Below are positions 32,008 through 40,705 of a stretch of DNA of 64,000 nucleotides, piece by piece. The translations under genes were made by a program, and so were the position numbers. The DNA is from Lysobacterales bacterium (GTDB lineage Bacteria; Pseudomonadota; Gammaproteobacteria; Xanthomonadales; SZUA-5): the NCBI GenBank assembly GCA_022844135.1, contig JALHMG010000015.1, positions 1 to 64,000 of the forward strand. Reading direction: 5' to 3'. The notes below the pieces were generated by a model, which made no database searches, was not told the origin of the DNA, and saw only the letters and a list, made by a program, of their open reading frames with translations. Each line of letters opens with the position of its first letter. Position 1 is the first letter of the stretch.

Positions 32008-32060
32008 CATACGCAAGCGTATTGACAGCACTTCCGGCAGTCAACATACTCGACCGTATG
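32008..32060. promoter_or_regulatory. Two matched operator palindromes for the divergent TetR regulator
   Basis: CATACGCAAGCGTAT at 32008-32022 and CATACTCGACCGTATG at 32045-32060 share the form CATAC-N6-GTAT with identical spacing. The first contains a perfect ATACGC/GCGTAT palindrome. Their starts are 37 bp apart. The second covers the -10 element and the start codon of the hydrolase gene, and the first borders its -35, a layout expected for repression and autoregulation. Confidence 0.75.
32022..32050 (+). promoter_or_regulatory. Sigma70-type promoter of the hydrolase gene, probably leaderless
   Basis: TTGACA at 32022-32027 and CATACT at 32045-32050 are separated by 17 bp. Transcription would begin at about 32057-32058, the A of the ATG start, so the mRNA would have no 5' leader. 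No ribosome-binding site precedes the ATG, in agreement with this. Confidence 0.65.
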
Positions 32061-32903
32061 GAATCGATTGCATCGACGGCGCTGCTGAAGCGGCCCACGG
32101 CCGACGGGCTGATGTTGGCTGTCGAAGCCTTCGGCGATGCGCGCCAGCCGCCACTGATTTTCGCGCACGGATTTGGGCAGAACCGACAGGCGTGGCGCAG
32201 CAGCGCCAGTACGTTGGCCGATCAGGGTTGGTTCGGGCTCGCACTCGATGGACGTGGTCACGGCGATTCGGACTGGTTGCCGGGCGGCGACTATCGGCTG
32301 GACCAGTTTGCCCAGGACCTAAACGATTTAGCGGGCGATCACCCTGGCGCCATTCTGGTCGGCGCATCGATGGGCGGACTGCTGGGCTTGCTGGTTCAGG
32401 GCGAGGACTCGGAGAAACCGTTTCGCGCAATGGTGCTTGTCGATGTTACGCCGCGCTGGGAAACCGCTGGCGTCGATCGCATCTTGAGCTTTATGGCGGC
32501 GCATCCGGAGGGTTTCGATAGCCTGCAGCATGCGGCGGATGAAGTCGCGCGCTATCTGCCGCACCGCGAGCGCAAGGATCCGGAGCGCCTGCGCACGCAG
32601 TTGCGGTTCGTGGATGGTCGCTGGCGCTGGCATTGGGATCCGCGGCTGATGGATCGCGTGGCGCAGGAAGCCGCCAGCTACATACCGCGATTGCAGGCGG
32701 CAGCAGCGAAGGTGGATGTGCCGCTGTTGCTGCTCAGCGGCGGTCGCTCCGATGTCGTCAGTCGCCACACCATCGATGAATTCCTGCGCCTCGTTCCGCA
32801 GGCCGAACACGTTCAGATCGAGGACGCCACGCATATGGTTGTGGGCGATCGGAACGACGTTTTCACCCGCGAGATTGCGCGGTTTTTGGAGCGGTTCCGG
32901 TGA
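32058..32903 (+). CDS. Alpha/beta-fold hydrolase
   Basis: A 281-residue protein of the alpha/beta hydrolase fold. PPLIFAHGFGQNRQAW holds the oxyanion HG, ILVGASMGGLLGLL is the nucleophile elbow with Ser in GASMGG, LLLLSGGRSDVVS carries the acid and EDATHMVVGDRND the catalytic His. No signal peptide. Substrate class (ester or acyl-thioester) unknown. It is controlled by the divergent TetR gene, and fadE lies 116 bp downstream on the same strand. Confidence 0.88.
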   Translation: MESIASTALLKRPTADGLMLAVEAFGDARQPPLIFAHGFGQNRQAWRSSASTLADQGWFGLALDGRGHGDSDWLPGGDYRLDQFAQDLNDLAGDHPGAILVGASMGGLLGLLVQGEDSEKPFRAMVLVDVTPRWETAGVDRILSFMAAHPEGFDSLQHAADEVARYLPHRERKDPERLRTQLRFVDGRWRWHWDPRLMDRVAQEAASYIPRLQAAAAKVDVPLLLLSGGRSDVVSRHTIDEFLRLVPQAEHVQIEDATHMVVGDRNDVFTREIARFLERFR

Positions 32904-33019
32904 ACGATTCGGCTTTCGGAGTTTTGTCCAGGCTGATTGGTCCGCAACAGCGCTTTCTCCCGTGCATCCACAACCCGCACTTTGCAACCCGTCATTCACC
33001 GCTTTAGTCGGAGATCTGC

Positions 33020-35497
33020 ATGTCATCCCTCATTCCCTTACTGTCATTGGTTTTGGTCGGCATCGGTTGCGCGTACGCCCGACTCGGGCTGAAACCGTGG
33101 ACGGCGCTTTCGGCCGGTGCGCTGCTGCTCGCCACGCTTTACAGCGGTGCAGACTGGGTCACGCTCGGTTTGTGCTGGATTGTCTTCGCCGGGATTGCGG
33201 TGGTGCTGAACTACGCGCCGCTGCGGATGAAACTGATCTCTGGTCCGGCGCTCGATATGTACGTCAAGATCGCGCCGCAATTGTCGGATACCGAGCGCGT
33301 GGCGCTGGAAGCGGGCACCGTGGGCTTCGAAGGCGAGCTGTTCAGCGGCCGCCCGCGCTGGTCGAAGTTGTTGAAGGCCCCTGCCCCACAATTGTCGCGC
33401 GATGAGCAGAACTTCCTGGCCGGCCCAGTCGAAGAGCTGTGCGCGATGATCAACGATTGGGAGATCACCCATGAGCGCAACGACTTGCCGCCGCGCGTGT
33501 GGGATTTCCTGAAGAGCCATAAGTTTTTCGGGATGATCATCCCCAAGCGCTACGGTGGACTCGAATTCTCCGCGCATGCGCACTCGGCCGTGCTGCAGAA
33601 ACTTGCCAGCGTCAGCCCTACCCTATCCTCCACTGTCGCCGTACCCAACTCGCTCGGGCCGGCCGAATTGCTGCTGCACTACGGCACCGATGAGCAGAAG
33701 AATCACTATTTGCCGCGGCTTGCCGATGGCCGGGACATTCCGTGTTTTGGCCTGACCAACCCGTGGGCCGGCTCGGATGCAACCTCGATTCCCGACTATG
33801 GCGTTGTCGTGCGCGAGATCGTCGATGGCGTGGAAACCCTTGGCGTGCGCTTGAACTTCGACAAGCGCTACATCACGCTGGCGCCGGTGGCCACAGTGAT
33901 TGGTCTGGCGTTCCGTTTGCACGACCCGCAGCGCCTGCTCGGCGACAAAGAAGATATCGGCATTACGCTCGCACTGATTCCGCGCGAAACGCCGGGCATG
34001 GAAATCGGCAAACGCCACTTGCCGCTCAACATCCCGTTCCAGAATGGCCCAATTCGCGGCGTCAATGTTTTCGTTCCGATCGAGCGTCTGATTGGCGGCG
34101 CGGCGTATGCCGGGCAAGGCTGGCGTATGTTGGTCGAATGCTTGAGCGTCGGGCGGGCGATTTCGTTGCCATCGGGTTCGACCGGCGCGATGCGCGCAGC
34201 TGCGATCGTCACCGGCGCATATGCCCGCATCCGCAAGCAGTTCGGCATGTCGATCGGCCGCTTCGAAGGTATCGAAGAGGCGCTGGCGCGCATTGGTGGT
34301 TTGACCTACGCGATGAGCGCGTTGTCGCGAGCCACAGCGGCTGCAGTCGATCAGGGCGAGAAGCCGGCCGTGCCCTCCGCCATCGCCAAGTACCATGCGA
34401 CCGAGGTTGGTCGGAATGTGGTCCAGGATGCGATGGACATCCATGGCGGCAAGACCATCATCATGGGGCCGAAGAACTACCTGGGCCGCTCCTGGCAGGG
34501 TGCTCCCATCAGCGTTACCGTGGAAGGCGCCAACATCCTTACGCGCAATATGATCATCTTTGGTCAGGGCGCGATTCGCTGCCATCCGTATGTGCTCAAG
34601 CTCATGCAGTCTGCAGCGATCGCCAATCCCGAAGAACGGATCCGCGCCTTCGATCGCACCCTGTTTTCGCATGTAGGTTTTGCGATCTCGAACGCCGCGC
34701 GTGCGCTGCTGTTCGGGCTCACGCATAGTCGTATCGGCACGGCGCCGAAGGCCGATCGTTACACACGCCGCTTTTATCGCAAGCTTTCGCGCTACAGCGC
34801 TGCACTTGCGCTGGTGGCCGACACCTCGATGCTGATTCTGGGCGGCAAGCTCAAGCAGAAGGAACGTATCTCTGCGCGCCTCGGCGACGTGCTCAGTCAG
34901 TTGTACATCGCCTCCAGCATGCTCAAGCGCTTTGAAGACCAGGGCCGGCCGGAACTCGACCGCCCGCTTCTGGCGTGGGCGTTCCATGATTGTGTGGCGA
35001 AGATGCAAACCGCCCTGGATGGCGTGTTGCGCAATTTCCCAGTGCGCCCCGTCGCGTGGGTGCTGCGCGCATTGGTGTTTCCGCTCGGTCGCCGGGAACA
35101 CGCGCCGAGCGATCGACTGGGGCGCCGTGTGGCTACCTTGTTGATGTATCCGAATGAGGCGCGCGATCGGCTTGCGGAGTTCTGCTACCTGACGCCGAGC
35201 GCGTTCAACGAGATCGGCAAGATCGACGCTGCGCTCAAGGTCATCATGGATGCTGAACCGATCGAACGTAAAGTGATCAAGGCGCTGAAGTCCGGAACCA
35301 TCCAGGCACTCGAGCCAGTGCAGCAGTTGCTGGAGGCCGTACAGTACGGCGTGATCGCGCCCGACGAGCGCGCTCAGCTCGAACGCGCCCGGCAGCTCAC
35401 AGCTGAGATCATCGCGGTCGATGAGTTCGAGACTGCAGATCTCGTGGCCGGGCGCGCGCGCGATCCGCAGCGTCCGCATCTGAAGAGCGCCGCATGA
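33020..35497 (+). CDS. fadE: Long-form acyl-CoA dehydrogenase
   Basis: The 825-residue protein matches the long FadE type of gammaproteobacteria, which does the first step of fatty-acid beta-oxidation with FAD. Two N-terminal membrane helices (SLIPLLSLVLVGIGCAYARL and about residues 35-65) are followed by the dehydrogenase core: FFGMIIPKRYGGLEFSAHAH, CFGLTNPWAGSDATSIPD and AMDIHGGKTIIMGPKNYLGR. The C-terminal 250 residues form the domain specific to this long family. A GGAG site precedes the ATG. It shares ATGA with the following DUF4442-like gene. Confidence 0.93.
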   Translation: MSSLIPLLSLVLVGIGCAYARLGLKPWTALSAGALLLATLYSGADWVTLGLCWIVFAGIAVVLNYAPLRMKLISGPALDMYVKIAPQLSDTERVALEAGTVGFEGELFSGRPRWSKLLKAPAPQLSRDEQNFLAGPVEELCAMINDWEITHERNDLPPRVWDFLKSHKFFGMIIPKRYGGLEFSAHAHSAVLQKLASVSPTLSSTVAVPNSLGPAELLLHYGTDEQKNHYLPRLADGRDIPCFGLTNPWAGSDATSIPDYGVVVREIVDGVETLGVRLNFDKRYITLAPVATVIGLAFRLHDPQRLLGDKEDIGITLALIPRETPGMEIGKRHLPLNIPFQNGPIRGVNVFVPIERLIGGAAYAGQGWRMLVECLSVGRAISLPSGSTGAMRAAAIVTGAYARIRKQFGMSIGRFEGIEEALARIGGLTYAMSALSRATAAAVDQGEKPAVPSAIAKYHATEVGRNVVQDAMDIHGGKTIIMGPKNYLGRSWQGAPISVTVEGANILTRNMIIFGQGAIRCHPYVLKLMQSAAIANPEERIRAFDRTLFSHVGFAISNAARALLFGLTHSRIGTAPKADRYTRRFYRKLSRYSAALALVADTSMLILGGKLKQKERISARLGDVLSQLYIASSMLKRFEDQGRPELDRPLLAWAFHDCVAKMQTALDGVLRNFPVRPVAWVLRALVFPLGRREHAPSDRLGRRVATLLMYPNEARDRLAEFCYLTPSAFNEIGKIDAALKVIMDAEPIERKVIKALKSGTIQALEPVQQLLEAVQYGVIAPDERAQLERARQLTAEIIAVDEFETADLVAGRARDPQRPHLKSAA

Positions 35498-35958
35498 GCG
35501 CGGCGCTCAAGCTATGGCGCAAACTGGGCGCCAACGGACCCGGACGTTGGCTGGCCTCCCGACTCATTTGCTTTCGCGCGCCGTACTTTCGCAGCATCGC
35601 GCCGCTGCTCGTGCGCCTGGAACCAGGAACGTGCGAGGCAACGATTCGCCATCGTTGGAGCGTGCAGAACCATATCGCCACGGTGCACGCGATCGCGCTG
35701 TGTAATCTTGCCGAGTTCTGTGCGGGCCTCGCCACCGATGCCGCGATGACGCCGGGCATTCGCTGGATACCCAAAGGCATGACGGTGCGCTACCTGAAGA
35801 AGGCCAGCGGCCGGATGCGTGCCATCGGAACACTCGCAGCGATTGGCGATGTGGGCGCCGGTGCAGATCGCGATTGCACTGTCGAGGTTCGCGATCCGCA
35901 GGGCAACATCGTCTTCGACGCAAAAATTACGATGTATATCAGTCCCTCCAAGGGCTGA
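35494..35958 (+). CDS. DUF4442-type hotdog-fold protein
   Basis: The 154-residue protein resembles DUF4442/YiiD-type hotdog thioesterase relatives: PYFRSIAPLLVRLEPG, TVHAIALCNLAEFCAGLATD, KGMTVRYLKKASGRMRA and ITMYISPSKG follow the hotdog order. TVHAIALCNLAE is the central helix position. It starts 4 bp before the end of fadE, so the two are co-translated. That suggests acyl-CoA binding or hydrolysis during fatty-acid breakdown, an inference from fold and coupling. Confidence 0.75.
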   Translation: MSAALKLWRKLGANGPGRWLASRLICFRAPYFRSIAPLLVRLEPGTCEATIRHRWSVQNHIATVHAIALCNLAEFCAGLATDAAMTPGIRWIPKGMTVRYLKKASGRMRAIGTLAAIGDVGAGADRDCTVEVRDPQGNIVFDAKITMYISPSKG

Positions 35959-36310
35959 ATTGCTGCAGTGCACTCGATGGATCGTTGATCCCGAAGCGAC
36001 GGCCGGGGGCTCATGTCCCCGGCTGCCGGAAAAGGCAGGTTTGGCCCAAATTGGGCGCTTAGTTCCTGGCTCTGTCACCGGACCGCCGTCCGAAAATGGT
36101 GCATCGCAGTTCGAGTGCGTGCCGCCTATTTTGGTGCGCTGCACCAATTCACAGCACCGTCATCAATACGCCAACGTACGTTCCGGTTGTTGACGAAGTC
36201 AGGACTGCAAGCGTAGCGTGCGCGCCGGCCGTGGGGGGAAAGCCTTGCAATGAGGCGCCACGCCAAAGCGAAGACCAACCGGTCTTCGCCATCGTTCATT
36301 CGGGAGGAGT
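35959..36310 (+). other. Leader region of the SGNH hydrolase gene with hairpins
   Basis: No gene is seen in these 352 bp. GCCGGGG and CCCCGGC form a stem near 36002-36024, which could end the fadE operon although no U-run follows. A perfect 9-bp hairpin GCGAAGACC/GGTCTTCGC with an AACC loop lies at 36268-36289, just before the GGGAGGAG ribosome site of the next gene. Confidence 0.5.
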
Positions 36311-37384
36311 ATGAACACTGCATCTAAAGGCGGCGCGCTGGCGCTGTTGCTGACTTTTGGTGGCCACGCGATGGCCAACACGTTGAACCAAAACGTTTCC
36401 TGGACTGTGGACCGCTCCGGCACCACGGCAAAGTACCGGGTTGTTGCCTATGGCGACTCGATTTTTGCCGGCTACAACGGATCGGTAAGCAATGCGGCGC
36501 GCTATGCAGCACCCACCGTCGATGCCGAGTACCTGTCGGCCAAGTGGAATGCCGACATCGAAAGCATTCGCCGCGCAAAGTCGGGCGCAATCGCCTCGGA
36601 TGTCTATCAGAACAAGATCGTCGCCGAGCGCTCCTTCATGCAGGCTGCTTCCACGCGCGTGGTGAGCTTCGAGATGTGCGGCAACGACGGGTTGCAGGCG
36701 CGTTCGGCGTTCAAGGGCCAGTCGGGCACCTGCAATTACAGCGGTCTGACGACCGCCGTGAATAACTGCAAGACCAATGTCGCCCTGGCGATGGATTACA
36801 TCAACGCCAACGCGCATCCAAATACGCGTCTGAAGATCATCTCCAACCTCTACTACCCCGGCTACAACGCCGACAACGTGCAGAGCACGTGTCGAGATTC
36901 GGTCACCGGCGCGACCGTTAACCTGCGCGATCGCTTCTTGCCGGCCATTGCGACGATGAACTACTGGATGTGCGAATACGCGAGACAGAAGGGTTTCGCG
37001 TGCGCCGACAGTTTCGCGCAGTACATGGGTGCGGATTTCGACAGCAACGGCGACGGTCGAATCGATTCTGACGCGCTGCGCTATGTGGCCGGCGAGAGCG
37101 AATCGAGTTACGTCAATCGCATAGCGACCACACTGCGTGCGACCTTGCGCGATGCGAACACCAAGTTCGTTTCCTCCAGCAGCAGCTTCGACTACATCCA
37201 ATCCGACGATACCCATCCGACGTTCACCGGTGGCACGGTGTCGGCCGGCCTTTGGGGTGGCAGCACCGGAACTGGGGCGCCGCGCTACACCAGCTTTGCC
37301 GGTGGCAAGAGCCCGATCTGGAACCAGTTCGGACACGAGCGCATGGGCTGGGCTTTGTCGGTGTACGATCCAGCCAGCCCTTAA
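36311..37384 (+). CDS. Exported SGNH/GDSL-type hydrolase
   Basis: The 357-residue protein starts MNTASKGGALALLLTFGGHAMA (signal peptide) after a strong GGGAGGAG site. The SGNH blocks are present: Ser in VVAYGDSIFAGYNG, Asn in FEMCGNDGLQ and the Asp-His pair in SDDTHPTFTGG near the C-terminus. DSNGDGRID at about residue 237 looks like a calcium-binding EF-hand-type loop. Six or more Cys suggest disulphides in an exported enzyme. It would hydrolyse an ester or acyl group on lipid or polysaccharide; the substrate is unknown. Followed by a heptamer repeat and a terminator. Confidence 0.85.
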   Translation: MNTASKGGALALLLTFGGHAMANTLNQNVSWTVDRSGTTAKYRVVAYGDSIFAGYNGSVSNAARYAAPTVDAEYLSAKWNADIESIRRAKSGAIASDVYQNKIVAERSFMQAASTRVVSFEMCGNDGLQARSAFKGQSGTCNYSGLTTAVNNCKTNVALAMDYINANAHPNTRLKIISNLYYPGYNADNVQSTCRDSVTGATVNLRDRFLPAIATMNYWMCEYARQKGFACADSFAQYMGADFDSNGDGRIDSDALRYVAGESESSYVNRIATTLRATLRDANTKFVSSSSSFDYIQSDDTHPTFTGGTVSAGLWGGSTGTGAPRYTSFAGGKSPIWNQFGHERMGWALSVYDPASP

Positions 37385-37388
37385 CTTC

Positions 37389-37420
37389 GGTTGTTGGTTG
37401 TTGGTTTTTGGTTGTCGGCT
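37389..37420 (+). repeat. Heptamer-period repeat GGTTNNN
   Basis: GGTT recurs at 37389, 37396, 37403 and 37410, with GGCT at 37417, so every step is 7 bp. The same word on the other strand (AACCNNN) forms the array at 52755. It lies between a stop codon and a terminator. Confidence 0.65.
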
Positions 37421-37427
37421 TGCTTAG

Positions 37428-37456
37428 GCAGGCGCCGCAGATGCGGCGCCTGCTTT
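37428..37456 (+). terminator. Intrinsic terminator after the SGNH hydrolase gene
   Basis: GCAGGCGCCGCA (37428-37439) and TGCGGCGCCTGC (37442-37453) form a perfect 12-bp arm pair, effectively an 11-bp stem with a 4-base loop, followed by TTT. The stem is very stable although the U-tract is short. Confidence 0.75.
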
Positions 37457-37494
37457 CGCCAGAACGGTTTGGCCCGCAATAATCGACGAAAGCT

Positions 37495-38181
37495 ATGACT
37501 GCTGAATCGCCCGATGGTGTGCGAGTTGTTCGCGAGTCCAGCGGCAGCAGCCTGATGGTTGGCGCCATCGTGGCCGTGTTCGTGTTGGCCATCATTTCGG
37601 TCACGTTGCTGATGCAACAGCAGAGACCATCCGCAAAACAGCTACCCATGGAGCCAGCAGCGCGGGGCTCTGAGCTGGCTGATATGGATCCTGCGGCCCC
37701 GTCACTCTCACTCACAACGACGCCAGCGCCGACGCTTGATTCACCGAACCCAGCGCTGCAATCGCGATTGTCGAGCGCATCGAGCGAGGCGCCAGCGGAA
37801 TGGCGCACCGGCGATGCCAATGATCTTGCGACCTATTTTTCCCCCGGTGATCCAGTGCCGACGGGACGGGAACTCATCCAAGCGCTGCGTGCGAGCGGCG
37901 AAACTGAAGGACTTGCTGCGTTCAATCCGCCAGGAACGGTGCCATTGATGGCCGGCATTGCCGTGCCGCCCGATTACGTATTGCCGCCTGGCTACGTGCG
38001 CCATCATCAGGTCACCGATGAGGGTGAGCCGCTGGAAGCGATCCTGATGTTCGCGCCTGACGTGGAATTGCGCGACGCTTCGGGTAACCTCGTTTCGATT
38101 CCCGAAGACCGCATTGTCCCGCCCGAAATGGTGCCACCGGGACTTCCGATTCGGCAGATATCGCTGCCGCCCTCCGGTTGA
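37495..38181 (+). CDS. Single-pass membrane protein of unknown function, coupled to lnt
   Basis: The 228-residue product has a short cytoplasmic N-terminus, one membrane helix (LMVGAIVAVFVLAIISVTLL, about residues 20-39), a Pro/Ser-rich linker (about 50-100) and a Pro-rich periplasmic domain (IAVPPDYVLPPGYVRHH, ISIPEDR-like strand, PPEMVPPGLPIRQISLPPSG). No known domain is recognised. Its TGA overlaps the TTG start of the lnt-like gene (TTGA), so the products are made together and may interact in the inner membrane or affect lipoprotein maturation. That is inference from coupling. Confidence 0.65.
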   Translation: MTAESPDGVRVVRESSGSSLMVGAIVAVFVLAIISVTLLMQQQRPSAKQLPMEPAARGSELADMDPAAPSLSLTTTPAPTLDSPNPALQSRLSSASSEAPAEWRTGDANDLATYFSPGDPVPTGRELIQALRASGETEGLAAFNPPGTVPLMAGIAVPPDYVLPPGYVRHHQVTDEGEPLEAILMFAPDVELRDASGNLVSIPEDRIVPPEMVPPGLPIRQISLPPSG

Positions 38182-40577
38182 GCCTACCGCTTCGAATCGC
38201 AGGTTCGCAACTGGCGGGAATCCTCGCCAGCGCCTTGTTGCTCGGCCTTTACGCGCGCGGCTTCTGGCCATTGGGCTTTGTGGCCTTGGTTCCCTGGCTA
38301 CTGACGCTGCCGAGCTTACGCTGGCGCGGCGCGATGGCATCCGGTGCGGCGATGAGCATGGCGTTCAGCGCGGCTGTTTTCGGCTGGTTCGGCGTTGCCG
38401 TTGGCGAGTTCACTGGAATCGGCAATGCGGCCGGCACCGTTCTGTTGATCGCCTTAGCGCCACTGCTGCAACCGCAGTTCATCGCTTACGCTGTCGCCAT
38501 GCCAGCTCTCGATCGGCGCTTCAACGCGCCGCTCGCTTGCCTGGGCGCAGCGTGCGTATGGATCGCGTGCGAATGGTGGTGGCCAAAACTGCTCGGCGAT
38601 AGTTTGGGTCATGGCATGGCGCCCGCCATGTATCTGCGTCAAACCGCCGACTTGGGCGGTGTGGCTGCCGTCACCTGGCTCCTGCTGATTGCGAATGCGG
38701 CGTCGGCGTACGCGCTGCGCGCCGTCCGCTCGTGGCGCAGCGCGGCCCGATGGATCGGCCTCGCCGTGGCGATCCCGTGTTTGATGTGGGGTTACGGCCA
38801 TTGGCGGCTGACGCAATTGAAGGCAGTGTTCGCCGATGAGGTGCCATGGATACGCATCGGCATGGTGCAGGCCAACCTCGTCGACTACGAAGGCCGCCGC
38901 CAAAGCTTCGGTACCTACGGCGTGGTGCGCCGTGTGCTGGATACGCATTTTCAGCTCTCGCTCGACGCAATCGCGCAGCATGGCGCCGAAGCCTTGCTGT
39001 GGTCGGAAACCGTCTATCCGACCACGTTCGGCCAACCGCGCAGCAGCGATGGCGAAGCCTTCGACACCGAAATCCGCGACTTCGTGGCGAGCACCGGTGT
39101 GCCGCTGCTGTTCGGCACTTATGAGCGCGATGCCTCGGGCGAATACAACGCTGCGGTCTTGCTTGAACCTGGCGCCACCGTTGGCGCTTACCGGAAAACG
39201 CACCCATTTCCGCTCACCGAACATGTGCCCGCCTGGCTCGATTATCCGTGGCTACGCGCCGCGCTACCGTGGGCCGGGACGTGGCAACGCGGCGACGGCG
39301 CGCGCCTATTGCCACTGCGCGCGCCGGGACGCGAGCTGCAAATCGCGCCGCTCATCTGCCTCGACGATGTGCGCCCGCAACTCGCGATCGATGGCGCGCG
39401 CCTCGGCGCGCAGGCGCTGGTCAGCTTGTCGAACGATGCGTGGTTCAGCAGCGATGGCAACGGCGCACGTTTGCATTTGTGGGTGGCCAGCTTTCGCAGC
39501 ATCGAAACGCGGTTGCCGCAACTGCGGGTGACGACCAACGGCTTGACGGCCTTTGTCGATCCCAGCGGCGAGGTGCTGGCCAGCGCGGCCCAAGGCGATC
39601 AAGCCGTGCTCGGCGGCGCGGTGCCGATCCGCAATCCGCCGCTAACCCTCATGGTGCGCTGGGGCGATTGGGCCGGCGGCGCGGCAACCCTGGTGTTGCT
39701 GATGTTGGGCGCTGCGATGTGGTGGCCGAAACGTCGGCCCTACACACCCCAGATGCATGGCGCGCTGGTGCCCACGGCGTGGCGCTGGGCCATCGCGTCG
39801 CTTCGTGCTTTGGCTGCCGCGGGTTTGCTGTGGCTGTTGCTGGCCATGTTGCGCGACGGTTTTTCGGTGTACTCGATCAAGCAACTTCAGTTCTATGCCG
39901 GTGCCGTGGTCTTGCCTTTGATGGCCGCCTGGGCGGTTCGCCGCTGGTGTGCGTTCGCTGCGCGCATCGATGGCGGGCTGTTGGTCCTTCAGCAGCGCAC
40001 ACAGCGCATCGAGATTCCTTTGCAATCGCTGGCAATGCTGCGCCCCTGGCGTTGGCCCATGCCGATGCCTGGGCTCGATTTAGTGCTGTCGTCGGGACGA
40101 CGATTTTCGCTGGCTACACCAGATCCGCTGGCTATTACCGAAGCGATATCGACGGTCGCGCCCAAGGCTGCTGTCGATGCGAGCAGCGTTGCGAGTTTTG
40201 CGCGGCACCGCGCCGCCGCTGGCCATCGTTGGCTCGACAGCGCGTTGGTGAAATTCGCGCTGTTTCCGTTGCTCCCTGCACTGATCGCATTTCGCTTGCA
40301 TCAGATCATCGCTTTCGGCGGCACCTTCGGCGAGTACTACACGTTCGGATTGGCAGCGTATTTGTCAGGCCTTTCCATCTGGTGGGCGTCATGGTCGCTT
40401 GGCCTGATGGTGTATGCGGCTACGTTGCGGGTTGTCGGCGAAGCGCTGATGCCGATCGTGCAGGCCGCCGGCCCACGCCAAGCCGCTCCAGCTCGGAATG
40501 CGATCGAGTGGTTGCTGCGGCTTGGCTTTTACCTCGGCGTCCCCGCGTGGCTGCTGGCGCGCCTATTGTTCAACTGA
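38178..40577 (+). CDS. lnt: Apolipoprotein N-acyltransferase with C-terminal membrane extension
   Basis: The 799-residue protein starts at a TTG. Residues 1-505 follow Lnt, which adds the third acyl chain to lipoproteins in the inner membrane: several N-terminal helices, then a nitrilase-type domain with Glu in LLWSETVYP, Lys in YRKTHPFPLTEHVPAW and Cys in PLICLDDVRP, the three catalytic positions. Lnt normally has about 510 residues. Here about 290 more follow, with further membrane helices and a PH-like beta segment (RIEIPLQSLAMLRPWRW, LDLVLSSGRRFSL) unlike Lnt. The extension is unusual. Whether this is the main Lnt or a paralogue with a changed acceptor cannot be decided here. Confidence 0.85.
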   Translation: MSLPLRIAGSQLAGILASALLLGLYARGFWPLGFVALVPWLLTLPSLRWRGAMASGAAMSMAFSAAVFGWFGVAVGEFTGIGNAAGTVLLIALAPLLQPQFIAYAVAMPALDRRFNAPLACLGAACVWIACEWWWPKLLGDSLGHGMAPAMYLRQTADLGGVAAVTWLLLIANAASAYALRAVRSWRSAARWIGLAVAIPCLMWGYGHWRLTQLKAVFADEVPWIRIGMVQANLVDYEGRRQSFGTYGVVRRVLDTHFQLSLDAIAQHGAEALLWSETVYPTTFGQPRSSDGEAFDTEIRDFVASTGVPLLFGTYERDASGEYNAAVLLEPGATVGAYRKTHPFPLTEHVPAWLDYPWLRAALPWAGTWQRGDGARLLPLRAPGRELQIAPLICLDDVRPQLAIDGARLGAQALVSLSNDAWFSSDGNGARLHLWVASFRSIETRLPQLRVTTNGLTAFVDPSGEVLASAAQGDQAVLGGAVPIRNPPLTLMVRWGDWAGGAATLVLLMLGAAMWWPKRRPYTPQMHGALVPTAWRWAIASLRALAAAGLLWLLLAMLRDGFSVYSIKQLQFYAGAVVLPLMAAWAVRRWCAFAARIDGGLLVLQQRTQRIEIPLQSLAMLRPWRWPMPMPGLDLVLSSGRRFSLATPDPLAITEAISTVAPKAAVDASSVASFARHRAAAGHRWLDSALVKFALFPLLPALIAFRLHQIIAFGGTFGEYYTFGLAAYLSGLSIWWASWSLGLMVYAATLRVVGEALMPIVQAAGPRQAAPARNAIEWLLRLGFYLGVPAWLLARLLFN

Positions 40578-40705
40578 GGGAGAAGTTTGACTCGCCCTGT
40601 CTCCTCAGCCAATCCGGTGTTTCTTCGGCGCAGACCGCCTGGCTTTGTGGGGATACGACGAAAACTCGCATCCCCGGCCATTTGGCGAGCGAGGCCAGAC
40701 CTTGC

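Noticed and set aside
33623-35479. 618-codon open frame antisense to fadE
   Set aside because: FadE motifs are intact on the plus strand; the antisense product has no recognisable domain or ribosome site.
36001-36310. Possible cyclic-di-GMP or other riboswitch before the SGNH hydrolase gene
   Set aside because: Hairpins are present but the conserved GEMM core bases could not be found in order.
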